A stretch of DNA of 64,000 bases from Anodontia alba (lineage: Eukaryota > Mollusca > Bivalvia > Lucinida > Lucinidae), in NCBI GenBank assembly GCA_964016985.1, contig OZ024828.1:710001-774000 (forward strand), in the 5' to 3' direction. This document shows positions 1 to 9,837 of this stretch, piece after piece (within the stretch, counting starts at the first letter, position 1; every line of letters starts with the position of its first letter). Made by a program: the position numbers and the translations under genes. A model generated the notes under the pieces. The model saw only the letters and a program-made list of their open reading frames with translations, had not been told where the DNA came from and did not search any database.

Positions 1-191
1 GAGTGTTAACAAGTTTTTCCTTTGATTTGGTCTGGTGACCTAGTTTTTGACCACAAATGACCCAGTTTCGAACTTGACCTAGATTTCATAGAGGCAAACA
101 TTCTGAGCATCAGCAAGATTGGGTCAAAAACGGACTGAGGGTGATCACAATAGCTCACCCTGAGCTTTTGCTCAGGTGAGCTAAAAATCAA
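1..191 (+). repeat. 3' end of a dispersed tandem-type repeat
   Basis: The stretch holds phrases such as 'gacctagtttttgacc', 'gacccagtttcgaacttgac' and 'aagattgggtcaaaa', then ends in a small hairpin (AGCTCACCCTGAGC / GCTCAGGTGAGCT). I recognise this wording from bivalve genomes, where it forms arrays of about 100-bp units closing with the 'gctcaggtgagctaaaaat' tail. Only the terminal unit is in the window; the rest would lie to the left. It has no coding content. Family recall is from memory; no search was run. Confidence 0.6.
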
Positions 192-278
192 TTTTAGAAT
201 GTTGTCTGCTTTATTTTTGCTTTTGCTTAGAGCTTTGATTAACCTTTTCAAATTAAAGAGCAATTCTATTGCATTTAA

Positions 279-488
279 CATTTAGCACTCTGGATAAAAT
301 TTTCAGCATACTACATTCTGAATTATTTTTCTTAATTTTTGCTGAAAACAGGATTTGACATTTCATGCAAATTACCTCAGTTGGAGACAATTTGCATGAA
401 ATGCCAAATCAGGTTTTCTTGGAATAAGTAATAAAAATATCACCAGTTTGTTGTCTGCTGAATTAGCCCTGAGAGTGGTAAAGGTTAA
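279..488. mobile_element. Family C hairpin MITE, copy C1
   Basis: One end reads TTTAGCACTCTGGATAAA, the other AGAGTGGTAAAGGTTAA. Between them is an imperfect hairpin with arms around TTTGACATTTCATGCAAAT and its complement. Family C in general is about 200-215 bp, is bounded by TTAA, has one end like TTAACCTTTACCACTCTCTG and the other like GCATGCTAAGCGTTAA, and carries 'GCAGACAAC' just inside both ends. The two ends are not good inverted repeats of each other apart from the TTAA; the hairpin inside is. It is non-autonomous. The transposase source is unknown; TTAA suggests piggyBac-type mobilisation. Confidence 0.7.
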
Positions 489-514
489 AAGTCATTCTTT
501 CCAGCAGTTTCATA

Positions 515-692
515 ACAGTTACCCTATTTGTCCTAAGTTGTCATAAATACTAGAACAGACAAGCCTGAGCAAAGTGTAGCCCAAGATCAGATTCTGCAGA
601 ACAAGGGTATCTAATTAGGGTCTATGCTGTTTGTCATGCAGCAGTTTTAGACACGTCAGATGGACTTATAATTTTTAGACACATCAGATAGA
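515..692 (-). mobile_element. Family D remnant
   Basis: A degraded copy of family D: 'ttaccctatttgtcctaa', then 'aacagacaagcctgagcaaa', a decayed hairpin, and 'ttagacacatcagata'. The full D element is about 200 bp, flanked by TA, with ends CCGTATTTACCCTAA, and a central stem GCAAACAGTGTAGACC followed by GATCAG. This copy lost both clean ends. Confidence 0.5.
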
Positions 693-699
693 CACTGTA

Positions 700-913
700 T
701 TAACCCTTGTCCTGCTGAACCCGGATATACCCTGCCTTTGCAAACAGTGTAGATCCAGATCAGTTGGCTTCTGAAGAAGCCAACTGATCTGGAACTGCAG
801 TGTTTGCCATTAAGTATGTGAATTTATATCAACAATCTGGATCAAGTAATCTGATTGGCTGAAAATTAGAAGTGGGTGTGGCATCTTAATTTATTCAGCA
901 GGACAAGGGTTAA
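700..913 (+). mobile_element. Family A TTAA MITE, copy A1
   Basis: Bounded by TTAA on both sides, with terminal inverted repeats CCCTTGTCCTGCTGAA and TTCAGCAGGACAAGGG. Inside lies a near-perfect hairpin of about 70 nt: arms AAACAGTGTAGATCCAGATC and its complement, tip TTGGCTTCTGAAGAAGCC. The left arm is set about 40 bp from one end, the right arm about 105 bp from the other, so copies have an orientation; I call + the one that begins CCCTTGTCC..CCCGGATATACC. The right spacer holds 'aatctgattggctgaaaattag'. A TTAA target site plus CCC ends is the piggyBac pattern. There is no ORF, so it must be moved in trans. Confidence 0.85.
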
Positions 914-1009
914 AATTATTAGAAAAACTTGTAGTAAAATATCCTCCTGATAAGGACAATTGGTATAAAGAAAGATAAAGAAGATATGACTTAATGAGAC
1001 AATAATTAT

Positions 1010-1223
1010 TTAACCCTTGTCCTGCTGAATAAATTAAGATGCCACACCCACTTCTAATTTTCAGCCAATCAGATTGCTGGATCCGAACTTTTGCTATTAA
1101 TTCACGTACTTGATGGCAAACAGTACAGGTCCAGATCAGTTGGCTTCTTCAGAAGCCAACTGATCTGGATCTACACTGTTTGCAAAGGTAGGGTATATCC
1201 GGGTTCAGCAGGACAAGGGTTAA
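1010..1223 (-). mobile_element. Family A MITE, copy A2 (inside E1)
   Basis: Full-length with TTAA at both ends and 16-bp ends CCCTTGTCCTGCTGAA / TTCAGCAGGACAAGGG. It is inverted relative to A1. The hairpin tip reads GGCTTCTTCAGAAGCC, the normal reading for an inverted copy. It sits between two parts of E1. Confidence 0.85.
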
Positions 1224-1455
1224 TGAATATACTGCAATATTTTTTTTCTAATTTTCTTTATAAAAGCATACTTGCTGGTACTCATTTGAATTGCCTCAAT
1301 TTGTTGAGATAATTCAAATGAGTACCCAGAGGCAATTCAAATGAGTACTGACAACATATCCTTGTATAAAGAAGCAGATAAAAGTACACAAGCTGTAGGT
1401 ACACAAGCTGTAATTTGAAGCCTTCTAAATTGCTTGACTGTGTGCTCATAAGGTA

Positions 1456-1845
1456 CCGTATTCAATCTAATTACTGCACTGTGCGCTTAGGTTTTTCAGA
1501 ATTATATAAAAAAAAAACACACACACACACACACACAGAGAAAAAAAAATCATGTAGTAAAGTAAGCACCTAATAAGGCACACGTTAAAGAAAAATAAAA
1601 TAGAATAATAAAAAAAAGACATAAAAAAAAAAACTGAATATTTCATGAGATGATTATTTTAAGATGCTTATGCGGTATTTTTTCTGATTAACTTCTGAGA
1701 GTATATGTTGTTGGTACTCATTTGAATAACCCAACCTATATGCTTTTAGAAAGAGGTAGATAAAAGTACATGGACTGTAATCCAAAGACTAGAAATTGCT
1801 TGACTGCGCTTATAAGGGTATGTGCGGTAATTAGATGGAATACGG
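1456..1845. mobile_element. Family E element E2, nested in E1
   Basis: Starts CCGTATTCAATCTAATTAC and ends TTAGATGGAATACGG. It is flanked by TA at 1454-1455 and 1846-1847, and the E1 end resumes immediately after, so the TA duplication is directly visible. The interior holds a (CA)n tract near 1517 and several A-runs. The central hairpin is degraded (GTTGTTGGTACTCATTTGAA, then decay). No ORF. Confidence 0.75.
1512..1538. repeat. A-run followed by (CA)n microsatellite
   Basis: A run of A followed by about 11 CA dinucleotides inside E2. A simple repeat, likely length-variable. Confidence 0.9.
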
Positions 1846-1999
1846 TATGTGCGGTAATTAGGTCAAATACGTTATTCAAAGTTTATGATGAGTTGAGGTA
1901 TTAAAATACACTGTATATTTAGGGTAAATTCCCTAAAGGAAAAACAAAATGGTCAGAATAAGAAGTGGTGCTGTGGCTCTCAGTTGAGAGGGGTCGCCA

Positions 2000-2260
2000 A
2001 ATATTTTACCATATATATCCTAATAAATGCCAAGGGGGCAGTGCATTAGTCAAGTCCTAAAAAGATGCTCCTGAGACTACATTTTGGCAAATATACACAT
2101 ATCTTTAAAGCCATTTTGGATGGCATATGACCATTTATTCCCCATAAAAGAGTGGGAGGGGTGTTTATTAGAGACCGGGTGTTTATTAGAACAAATACAG
2201 TAATTCTCTTATGGATACTTATTAGACCTGCATATAAATGCCCTCAGTGAAGCAATTCTA
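2000..2260. repeat. Low-copy repeat with 'gtgtttattagagacc' motif
   Basis: Contains 'ggggtgtttattagagacc' and 'ggtgtttattagaacaaa' followed by TACAGTAA. This resembles the ends of TA-target palindromic elements (compare the 'aataaatatccacctaata' wording in E). I see only one arm. The remainder up to about 2690 shows no repeat or gene signal that I can support. Confidence 0.35.
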
Positions 2261-2689
2261 ATTAGCACTTAGTAAGCAGCTTGCCTTTATCCTGAAATTT
2301 TTTTTTTAAACAATTGATACTTTTGGACTGAAAAACAAAATTCTGCTTGGCTTATCAAGGAATCAGCTGTTTTAGGCAAGAAGAGAATTGCAGAATTTAT
2401 TTTAATTGTTATCACAAATTCCAGCAAATATCTCAAGGCAGTGTTTTACTTTATAAATAATTCATGTGTCTTTTAGGTAAAATGTCTCATTAAGCCAGAC
2501 TTTGTTCTAAAGTATGAGTACCAAGGGATTTCTGCTCTAATGCTATTTAATCCTTTTGTACATAGTGGATTCTTCCATCTTAGAAATTGGACTGATCCAT
2601 TTAGTATTAACCACAAGATTTTGATTTTTCACAATATCACAGTTTTTCATGCAGTTTGATGACAAGCTGTACAGACCATGATCATTGTT

Positions 2690-3090
2690 TTCTGCAACTG
2701 CTGAGTCTACACTGTTTGCCACAATCCATTTTGTGGGACTACCAGTACAGTTTTTGTTACACTACAATTAAATTGGTTATAGAACTGTGTTGAATCCAAT
2801 CAAAAATGTATAGATTGTATAGAAAAAAGACCATTAATGGCCATGTTCCTGTATAATCTACAGTTTTATTTGGAACAACATTGGTTTCAGTGTGATCCGT
2901 TTTCACAATCAATTTTCTTGTTCCTATTATATCTTGATTTTGAAAGTTGATTTCTAAGTAAGAAAAAGATGTGTGTAATATGCAGTTAAATACGGTATCT
3001 GGTGCTATGTTACGGGTATGCCCAGCCTCAACAGATTTTGAAAAGTTGTACAATGAACACATACAAAAAAAGTGTAAGTCTCGTACTGTT
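2690..3090. other. Unclassified AT-rich spacer with a short palindrome
   Basis: 'tgtatagaaaaaagaccattaatggcc' followed by a partly complementary 'ataatctaca' forms a weak hairpin like the one at 45955-46020 ('gaaaaatggccattttag'). Both strands are open for about 100 codons here (2757-3062), but composition and lack of a domain suggest chance. Confidence 0.3.
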
Positions 3091-3136
3091 TTTTGGACAC
3101 ATTCTCAACAAAAAGATTATAGTTGAAAATGTAAAA

Positions 3137-3350
3137 TTAACCCTTGTCATGCTAAATAAATCAAGATGCCACACCCACTTCCAATTTTCAGCCAATCAGA
3201 TTACTTGATCCAGGTTGTTGATATAATTTCACATACTGAAAGACAAACAGTGCAGATCCAGATCAGTTGGCTTCTTCAGAAGCCAACTGATCTGGCTCTT
3301 CACTGTTTGCAAAGGCAGAGTATATCTGGGTTCAGCAGGATAAGAGTTAA
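3137..3350 (-). mobile_element. Family A MITE, copy A3
   Basis: TTAA-bounded, inverted copy. Ends CCCTTGTCATGCTAAA and TTCAGCAGGATAAGAG carry a few substitutions, so it is older than A1 or A2. The hairpin is intact. Confidence 0.82.
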
Positions 3351-3489
3351 GCTGATAAAATGAATGAATAGCTTTGGATTTGTTTCCTGTATGCACAAGT
3401 GAGAAAACCTTGAAGCTGATTTATTTCAATAACATGTTTCAGAAAATTGCGGGATTAGGGTCCTTTCAAATGAAAATGCATCGTATTGC

Positions 3490-3570
3490 TTAACCTTTCA
3501 GCACCAGTCACAACAGCAGTAGATCACATCTTGAAACAGATTTTAATTATTTTTTCAGAAACCATTACTT
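3490..3570. mobile_element. Family B end fragment
   Basis: TTAACCTTTCAGCACCAGTC followed by 'acaacagcag' and a decaying 'tttttcagaaa' matches one half of family B (TTAACCCTTAAAGCACCAAT...). The other half is missing. Confidence 0.5.
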
Positions 3571-4242
3571 TAACAAGTCTTGTAAATGCATACCCCCAAT
3601 TGTTCTCTCATAATATATAGTAAAAATAAGGGTATTATGCAGGGGTCTACAATATTAGATAGATTTTAAGAATTATGCAGCTTTTCCATTTGTTTGTCAC
3701 TTCTGGCAACCTTTCTTATGAAAATAGTGTCTATATAGGAGATGCTCAGGCCAAACAAAGGAACCTGGCTTTAACTGCTTATATGTGGTAGTACCCACCC
3801 CAACCCCTGGTGAGGCATGTTACCACGGCCACACAGTTACTTAACACCAGCTGTAGTGAAGATAAAATTGCAAGCAAGGATCCCCTTGAAGCAGGAACAC
3901 TTCAAACAAATGAAAATAGAAAACTCGGTTATAGTCTACCACAGAAATTATGATTAAAGTGGCCGGCTGCGGGGCATGAGTGAGCATATTATAACGTGCA
4001 GTAATCTCGTCGCTCATGGCCAATTGTTATGCAAAGAAATAAGTGACGTGAATATCTGGACATGAGTAGCGCAAGCTAAAAAGGTGGCTGTTTCTGGTGG
4101 GTTGTTGACAGTCTGAGGCTTTTTTCGCCTAAGAGGGTGTTATTTTAAAAATTGGAGAATGCTAATACTGCACGGAATTAAATTTCCATACAACCTAGCA
4201 CCAAAATTTACATTGAAATATAGCTACGGTTCCTGGAATTTG

Positions 4243-5215
4243 TTTCATTCTGGTGACAATCGCTCCGAATTTGGTGCCATTTTGGATGAGTTACCCATAA
4301 AAATCAATGTTTTCAGCCATATCTGCATCTTGGGTAACAACTTGAATTGGACAGACACCGTCATTTGGCATACGTATTACAATCTAACAATGCAAACCAT
4401 CAATGCATCCAACAAAAACGGAAAAATGCTAAAATTATAGGACAGAATGTGTTGTGCTAGTGGATATGAGTGATGAGATGTTTTATGAGTGACAAGAGCA
4501 GCGAAATTGGTAATAGATGTATGTTTCAGCTCGATAGAGTGGATAGAGTGCAGTGGAGGATTCAAAGGCGGGTCGGAGGATTAGGTCGACTCTCCCTTTG
4601 ACTCGAAATTTCATTTACATTGGAAATTTTGGATAAATCTGATAGATATTATTTTCGGACACTTTTCCTTCTACTTCTCTTCAAAAAGTCAACAAATTTT
4701 ACTACCTGTATATGTTTGTAAAATTGCTGGATGAGTGGCAAACAGTGTTCTGCAGCGTCTTATCTGGGTCTACACTGTTTGCTCAGGCTTGTCTGTTCAA
4801 ATACATAGAGTATGTACAGTAATATAATTAAATCGAACCGCCTCGGAAAATCCTCCTGGATCTGCACCTGTAGGGGCATTAAATGTTAAGATAAGATCAT
4901 ACTTTTTAAAATATTTTGGAAAAAAAGCATTTGTTTTTTGCAAGCTGAAGCATACCTCTATTACCAATTTCACTGCTCTAGTCACTCATAAAACATCTTG
5001 TCACTCATATCCACTAGCCCTACTCATTCTGTCCTATAATTTTAGCATTTTTCAACTTTTGTTGGTTTCATTGATGGTTTGCATTGTTATGATTGTAATA
5101 CCTATGCCAAATGACGGCTTCTGTCTAATTCAAGTCGTTACGTAAAATGCAGATATGGCTGAAAACATTAATTTTAATGGGTAAAACGTCCAAAATGGCA
5201 CCAAACAGAGTTACA
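4243..5215. mobile_element. Foldback-type inverted repeat
   Basis: Two diverged arms of about 280-300 bp face each other. Arm 1 (about 4243-4540) runs 'ttggtgccattttggatgag', 'gttttcagccatatctgca', 'aaattataggacagaatg', 'agtgatgagatgttttatga', 'gaaattggtaatagatgta'. Arm 2 (about 4940-5215) is its complement ('attaccaatttcactgctct', 'cattctgtcctataatttta', 'gcagatatggctgaaaac', 'ccaaaatggcacc'). The loop (4541-4939) holds a D fragment. The open frames at 4159-4440 (+) and 5125-5325 (-) are the same arm sequence read twice and I do not regard them as genes. Confidence 0.75.
4690..4822 (+). mobile_element. Family D, half copy in the foldback loop
   Basis: 'ttactacctgtatatgtttg', 'gctggatgagtggcaaacag', 'tctacactgtttgctcagg' and a degraded TA end near 'tatgtacagtaat'. 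The left end is missing. Confidence 0.6.
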
Positions 5216-5554
5216 TAGTGCCAGGTTATTGCCTTATCTGGAACTAAATAATAGCAAGCACTATAAGCGCAGGAAATGTCTGACACATATGTTGACAAGG
5301 TATTATTTATGTACAAATGAAACAAACTGTTAGAAAATGTCCCACAACATGAAGATCTGAGCCAGCATCTGGTTTCTCCTCAGTGTCTTTGCTTGTACTA
5401 CACATTCCAAAGGGTCCAAATGTAATATAAGACATAGAACCGACAAAATGTGTGGATATATACATGCACTGCCCTATTTTGTCCCTCCTCACATATGGAG
5501 TATAGTTGATATTTTCCCCAGTAAAGGTTATAAGATGCATTGCTAAAGAATCAA

Positions 5555-5738
5555 GGGTGCATGTTTAAACCAAAAAGTATTGATATTTTACATATTTGTC
5601 CAAGAAAACATATGTTGTGGTGTTCATTAGAAACTTCATTGAGGTGCTTCTAATGAGTACCCACAACAAATGTTTTATTGGACAGAAGGAAAATATTTAT
5701 ATTGACACTCCTGTTATCTGGAGCTATGTAAGATATAT
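5555..5738. mobile_element. Family F hairpin MITE, copy F1
   Basis: Hairpin arms CATATGTTGTGG..TTCATTAGAA and TTCTAATGAGTACCCACAAC are flanked by 'aaaaagtattgatatttt' and a right end TTATCTGGAGCTATG. Family F: ends like CATAGCTCCAGATAAG, then 'AAGTACTGATATTTTTCTTA', then the hairpin. About 190 bp; no clear target duplication. Confidence 0.6.
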
Positions 5739-5762
5739 GGTTTTCTTGACAATTATGATATT

Positions 5763-5992
5763 ACCGTAATAAATCCTAGGTATTGGGGCAGACGCGCCTT
5801 TAAGTCTTAGCATGCAGAATACTAAGACCCAGATTAGGCACTGCAGAATGTGGTGTGTGATCAGGGTCTACATTTTTGCCACTTGTCCAGCAATATCTTT
5901 AACTGAAACAGAGTTTTTACAAATCAAAGGACAAGTAGGGTAAGGAGTTGAGGTGTCCCAATATTTAGAGTAAATATGGTAAGATGAATCAC
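5763..5992 (-). mobile_element. Family D copy
   Basis: Left end TTACCGTAATAAATCCTAGG; core 'cagaatactaagacccagat' / 'gatcagggtctacatttttg'; right side 'gtaaggagttgaggtgtccc' and 'tagagtaaatatggtaa'. Roughly complete but old. Confidence 0.65.
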
Positions 5993-6011
5993 ATGGTAAC
6001 ATCAAGATGCT

Positions 6012-6444
6012 GTATTTACTGTAAATATTGTATCGCCTAAACTCTGTGCCCTTCTCCTAAAATTTGAACAAGTTATTTTAACCCTAGTCCTGCTGAACCC
6101 AGATAGGTCCTGCCTTTGCAAACAGTGTAGATCCAGATCAGTTGGCTTCGGAAGAAGCCCACTGATCTGGATCTGCACTGTTTGCCATTAAGTATGTGAA
6201 TCTGCACTGTTTGCCATTAAGTATGTGAATTTATAGCAACAATGCGGATCAAGTAATCTGATTGGCTGAATATTAGAAATGGGAGTGGCATCTTAATTTA
6301 TTCAGCAGGACAAGGGTTCATACTTGTTCATGTGTATAAAAACTGCTGGATGAGCAGCAAACAGTGTAAACCCAGATCTGATCTGATCTGGGTCTACACT
6401 ATTTGCTGAGGCCTGTCTATCCCAATACTTAGGGTTATTACGGT
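6012..6444 (+). mobile_element. Family D copy split by A4
   Basis: Left part: 'ctgtatttactgtaaatatt' to 'aaatttgaacaagtta'. Right part, after A4: 'gctggatgagcagcaaacag', a hairpin with an extra GATCT repeat, 'tctatcccaatacttaggg', 'ttattacggta'. The two parts make one D once A4 is removed. Confidence 0.7.
6078..6319 (+). mobile_element. Family A MITE, copy A4, with internal duplication
   Basis: TTAA then CCCTAGTCCTGCTGAACC. The right TTAA has mutated to TTCA. The segment 'ctgcactgtttgccattaag' with the following bases appears twice in tandem (about 6172-6229), lengthening the copy by about 28 bp. Inserted in a family D copy. Confidence 0.8.
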
Positions 6445-6504
6445 AGCTGATTTTGCTGTGGGGGTTTCAAGGAGGCATGCTCTGTGGATCATGTAATAGT
6501 ATAT

Positions 6505-7013
6505 CTACCGTATTTAGTATACTGGTAAATATTTTTGGACAGGCTTGCCGGACAAATAATGTAGACCAAGATCAGACCGCTCCTTATGATCTATATTACC
6601 ATATTTTCTCTTAAATTTTTGAATCCTTACCATACTTGTCTTAAAGTTGAAATAAAGTCCATTTTTGTCTTAACCCTTGTCCTGCTGAACCCGGATATAC
6701 CCTGCCTTTGCAAACAGTGTAGATCCAGATCAGTTGGCTTCTGAAGAAGCCAACTGATCTGGATCTGCACTGTTTGCCATTAAGTATGTGAATTTATAAC
6801 AACAATGCGATGAAATAATCTGATTGGCTGAAAATTAGAAGTAGGCGTGGCATCCAAATTTATTCAGCAGGACAAGGGTTAAAAACTGCTTGATGAATTG
6901 ATCGAGTGGCAAACAGTGTAGATGCAGATCAGACACCATGTTCTATGATGTCTTATCTGGGTCTTAACTGTTTGTTCAGGACTATCTATCTTAATTATTG
7001 AGGTTAATATGGT
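6505..7013 (+). mobile_element. Family D copies, one split by A5
   Basis: A short D fragment (6505-6590: 'ctaccgtatttagtatactg', 'gacaggcttgccggac') is followed by a D that runs from 'ttaccatattttctcttaaa' through A5 to 'tctatcttaattattgaggt'. The central stem of the second copy is 'gtggcaaacagtgtagatgc'. Confidence 0.6.
6670..6882 (+). mobile_element. Family A MITE, copy A5 (inside D)
   Basis: TTAA at both ends, perfect 16-bp ends, full hairpin with tip CTGAAG. One of the best preserved copies. Confidence 0.88.
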
Positions 7014-7297
7014 TTGACAGCTGAGTGGTTGATTTTTTGTACCTACGAAAAATGTTTTATGAGTGAAAATATGTTACATCATTTCATACAGCTGGTCAAA
7101 AATTGATCAACAATAAGATTTAACTGAAAATTTGGATGCCCTCGTTGGTTATTCTGGAACAGTTATTTTGTCGATTTTTGCAGTCCTTCTGGGAATTACT
7201 TGCAAATGATGTGGCTGTAAAAACTCCTCAGTGTACCTAAAATATTATTGTTTACCACTTATATTATTTCTCTGACAAGTGGCATATGTATCAATAC

Positions 7298-7520
7298 TTT
7301 AGTCCTCTGCATGCTGGATAAAAATTGCAGCAGACGACAATTTGGAATATTTTTCTTATTTTTGCCAGAAAATACTGGCTTTGGCATTTCATGCAAATTG
7401 TCTCTTAAAGAGACAATTTGCATAAAATGCCAAAGCCAGTGTTTTCTGGCATTTAATGTAAGAAAAATATCATTTTGTCATTTGTCAGTTTGTCATCTGC
7501 TGAATCTTCCCAGAGAGTGG
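7298..7520. mobile_element. Family C MITE, copy C2
   Basis: 'gcatgctggataaaaattgc', 'gcagacgacaa', a near-perfect hairpin (TTTGGCATTTCATGCAAATT and complement) and 'tctgctgaatcttcccagag'. Terminal TTAA sites are lost. The 141-codon open frame at 7248-7673 (+) simply reads through this element and is not a gene. Confidence 0.7.
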
Positions 7521-8045
7521 TTTTGTTTCTTTTTTACCACTAAAAACAACAGAGCATCAGTTGAACCTCAAACCCTTACAGCTTTGGTTAAGAGAGCTCA
7601 ACTCAGCCAGAGTTCAAGATATAAAGCATTGTTTTTGTTAAAAAGTGATACTGATATTTTTCTTAGTTCTTGACAAAATCATAGCTTGCGAGTACGTACT
7701 CGTGAGAAGCACCTTGTTTTCATGGAGAAATAGGAAAAATGTCTAGCTAATCCTTATGTAGCAATTTTTGGACAGATGATATTTTTCTTTCCTATCCACA
7801 AACAAACCCATACATTTTAGGATTCCCATTGGAATTTCCTGGCTGAGCCTAGTCTGATGAGGTGTAGAAAAAAATAGAATGCAATATTGTTTGGTTGAAG
7901 AAGTGTCTTATGGCAAGATTCCACTGTCAGGCATATTCTTTCTGTGTTGGTGTGCAGTGCACCTATGAAAATAACATTCTAAGAATGGTTGGGGAAGGAA
8001 GGATCTCTAATCATGACAAAATATCATTAGAATGTAGCATAGAAT
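7521..8045. other. Spacer with a small F-like remnant
   Basis: 'gagtacgtactcgtgagaag' plus 'tttcatggagaaatag' near 7690-7740 looks like a collapsed family F hairpin. Nothing else is supportable. Confidence 0.35.
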
Positions 8046-8046
8046 T

Positions 8047-8195
8047 AATGAGAAACTAGAAATGTGTCCAAAGGACATGGATGCCCCTGCCTGTAAAACT
8101 TAAACGCATCTGGGAAGCGGACAGAGACAGACGGACAGGGGTATAACACTATAATTATGCCCTTTCCACCATTCTTCAAATGGTGGGGGCATAAA
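8047..8195 (+). repeat. Short copy of the '..gggggcata' repeat
   Basis: 'gacagagacagacggacagg' then 'attatgccctttccacca' and a terminal hairpin ending 'aaatggtgggggcata'. This is the same 3' end as the large element at 27333-29814, here without its array. Confidence 0.55.
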
Positions 8196-8454
8196 AAAGC
8201 TTAGGAGGAGTTTGAAGACAGATAGTTGTCGTCTCAGTTTTTTGCTGTCCCAAATTTTCTTCATACATTTCAAATTGATGAATCTACGAACCAGACCTTA
8301 AGATGATGTATTATTCACCCTTGTTACTGCAGATATAAATATCAGTAATTGGCAGTAATGGCTCATGAATTATTCTGCTGTCATAAAACTTTCCTTTTAC
8401 CCTGTTTACCCTAAATATTTGGATACTTTATTTCCTTGCAATACTAAAAATTGT

Positions 8455-9012
8455 CCCATAGCTCAAGATAAAGTGCCTTATTTCAACCAAACAGTACTGA
8501 TATTTTTTTCTTATTTCGCCATGCGTTTGAGCCAGCCTCGGTGGTTCAGTCGGATGCCTGTTCGACTGATGATCAGGAGGCCACAGGTTCGATTCCTGCC
8601 ATGTCCGGAAACATTCTTTTGTGGAGATTGATCATGAAATATTTTCTAGGGTCATAAATCTTTCCCTTCCACTGATTCAAGAAGGGCAGTTGTCAGTTTC
8701 TGGCAAAAGAATGTGCACAAGTACTGCTTAACGGCTTATATGACTAATGCTGCCCAGGAAAGGTGTCGGTTAGGTAAACTGACCGGCTTGACATGACCTT
8801 TATAGTGTTGCATGGGCAGTAAAACTAAAAAAAAAAACAGCCAACCATCAACCAAAAAGTACTGATATTTTTCTTATTTCTCCATGAAAATGTATGTTGT
8901 GGGTACTCATTGGAAGTGCCTAGCCGAGGTGCTTCTAACGAGTACCCAGGACATATGCTTTCTTGGAGAAATAAGATAAATACTAAGGATAACCCCTCTT
9001 ATCTAGAGCTAT
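8455..9012. mobile_element. Family F copy F3 carrying a SINE
   Basis: The left end 'catagctcaagataaag' and 'aacagtactgatattttttt' precede the SINE S1a. After the SINE the same F segment recurs ('caaaaagtactgatattttt'), followed by the hairpin GTTGTGGGTACTCATTGGAA and the right end TTATCTAGAGCTATG. The SINE is therefore flanked by about 40 bp of repeated F sequence. Confidence 0.6.
8531..8840 (+). mobile_element. tRNA-headed SINE, copy S1a
   Basis: The head has box A-like 'ggtggttcagtcgg' and box B-like 'ggttcgattcctgcc'. The body continues 'ggagattgatcatgaaatat', 'aagaagggcagttgtcagtt', 'gaatgtgcacaagtact', 'ggttaggtaaactgac', and the tail is an A-rich run. The S1 family is about 300 bp. In better copies its 3' tail is 'gggttgactgggccgtaaaa' plus CAACACAA repeats. 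RNA polymerase III transcription and LINE-driven retroposition are inferred from this form. Confidence 0.8.
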
Positions 9013-9450
9013 GTTGTCCTAAAATTTGAACAACTTTCTTTTACTGACAGTGTAGACCCTGATTAGATACTTGCTAAATGCAGCATCTGATCTGGTTCTG
9101 CACTGTTTGGTCAGGTGTCCAATTGATTGAATTGAAGTTTTATGGCACTGTCAACCCATTAGGGTCATGTCGAGCCAATCAGTTTACCTATCCACACTTT
9201 TCCAGGGCAAGCTTAGTCCTCTAAGCAGTTAACCAGTGCTTGTGGTGCTTGTGGTTCAACAGAAACTGACAACTGCCCTTCTTGAAAGAACGACTGTAGA
9301 AACTATTGCATGATCAATCTCCATGAAACCATGTTGACGGATGCGGATGGGATTGAACCCACAACCTCCTGACCACCAGTCAGATGCTCATCCCACTGAG
9401 CCACTGAGGTCGGCCTATGTGTCCGAATATATATGGTAAATGCAGTATAC
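9010..9450 (+). mobile_element. Family D copy split by SINE S1b
   Basis: 'gttgtcctaaaatttgaaca', stem 'acagtgtagaccctgat' / 'atctgatctggttctgcact', 'ggtcaggtgtccaa', then the SINE, then 'tgtccgaatatatatggtaa' and TGCAGTA. The short repeat TGTCCAA/TGTCCGA on the two sides is probably the SINE target duplication. Confidence 0.6.
9122..9416 (-). mobile_element. tRNA-headed SINE, copy S1b
   Basis: Reverse-oriented: tail 'gattgaattgaagttttatg' at the left. Box B is seen as 'gggattgaacccacaacctc' and the head as 'ccactgagccactgaggtcg' at the right. Near full length. Confidence 0.82.
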
Positions 9451-9484
9451 CAGTGGTTCATATAAGAACACATGAACTCTTGCC

Positions 9485-9650
9485 ACACTTTGGGCGAATT
9501 CAGCAGACAACAAATTAATGATATTTTTTCTTATTTTTCCTAGAAAATAGGATTTGATATTTCATGCAAATTATCTGCTATAGAGTCTATGCTGTTTGCT
9601 GATAATGGTACCAAAATTTAGAGAAATTACGGTATACCTTATGCACTAGG
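9485..9650. mobile_element. Half family C joined to half family D
   Basis: C left half ('gaattcagcagacaacaaat', 'aggatttgatatttcatg') stops at 9575 and continues as the right half of D ('gagtctatgctgtttgctga', 'agagaaattacggtata'). A fused remnant. Confidence 0.5.
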
Positions 9651-9837
9651 TATTGAACTAAGATTTGAGTCATCTTTTATTTCTCATGAAATCCTAATAT
9701 GGTGTGATATGTTTTGCAGAGATGATGCAAGATGACAATTTTTGTCTTTTTTTGCCAGGAAATAAGAAAAAAAAAAGTATTTGTGTTATTACTCTGCTTA
9801 TGATTTAAGGTAACTTGCCACACATAATAGATTTCAG

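Larger units (their letters stand above)
914..1874. mobile_element. Family E element E1, interrupted by A2 and E2
   Basis: Pieces of one family E copy are spread around two younger insertions. 'gtagtaaaatatcctcctgataagg' follows A1, the hairpin 'ggtactcatttgaattgcctc' with its complement follows A2, and the last 27 bp (TGTGCGGTAATTAGGTCAAA..) follow E2. Family E is about 350-390 bp with ends CCGTATTCGACCTAATTACC and a TA target. Its middle hairpin carries CATATGTTGTGGGTACTCAT. The left end of this copy is not clear, and A1 may also have landed in it. Confidence 0.65.

Noticed and set aside
700..913. Rho-independent terminator or bacterial attenuator, because of the strong hairpin
   Set aside because: The hairpin is the centre of a TTAA-flanked element present 24 times in a eukaryotic window.
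7248..7673. 141-codon plus-strand frame
   Set aside because: Composed mostly of MITE C2.
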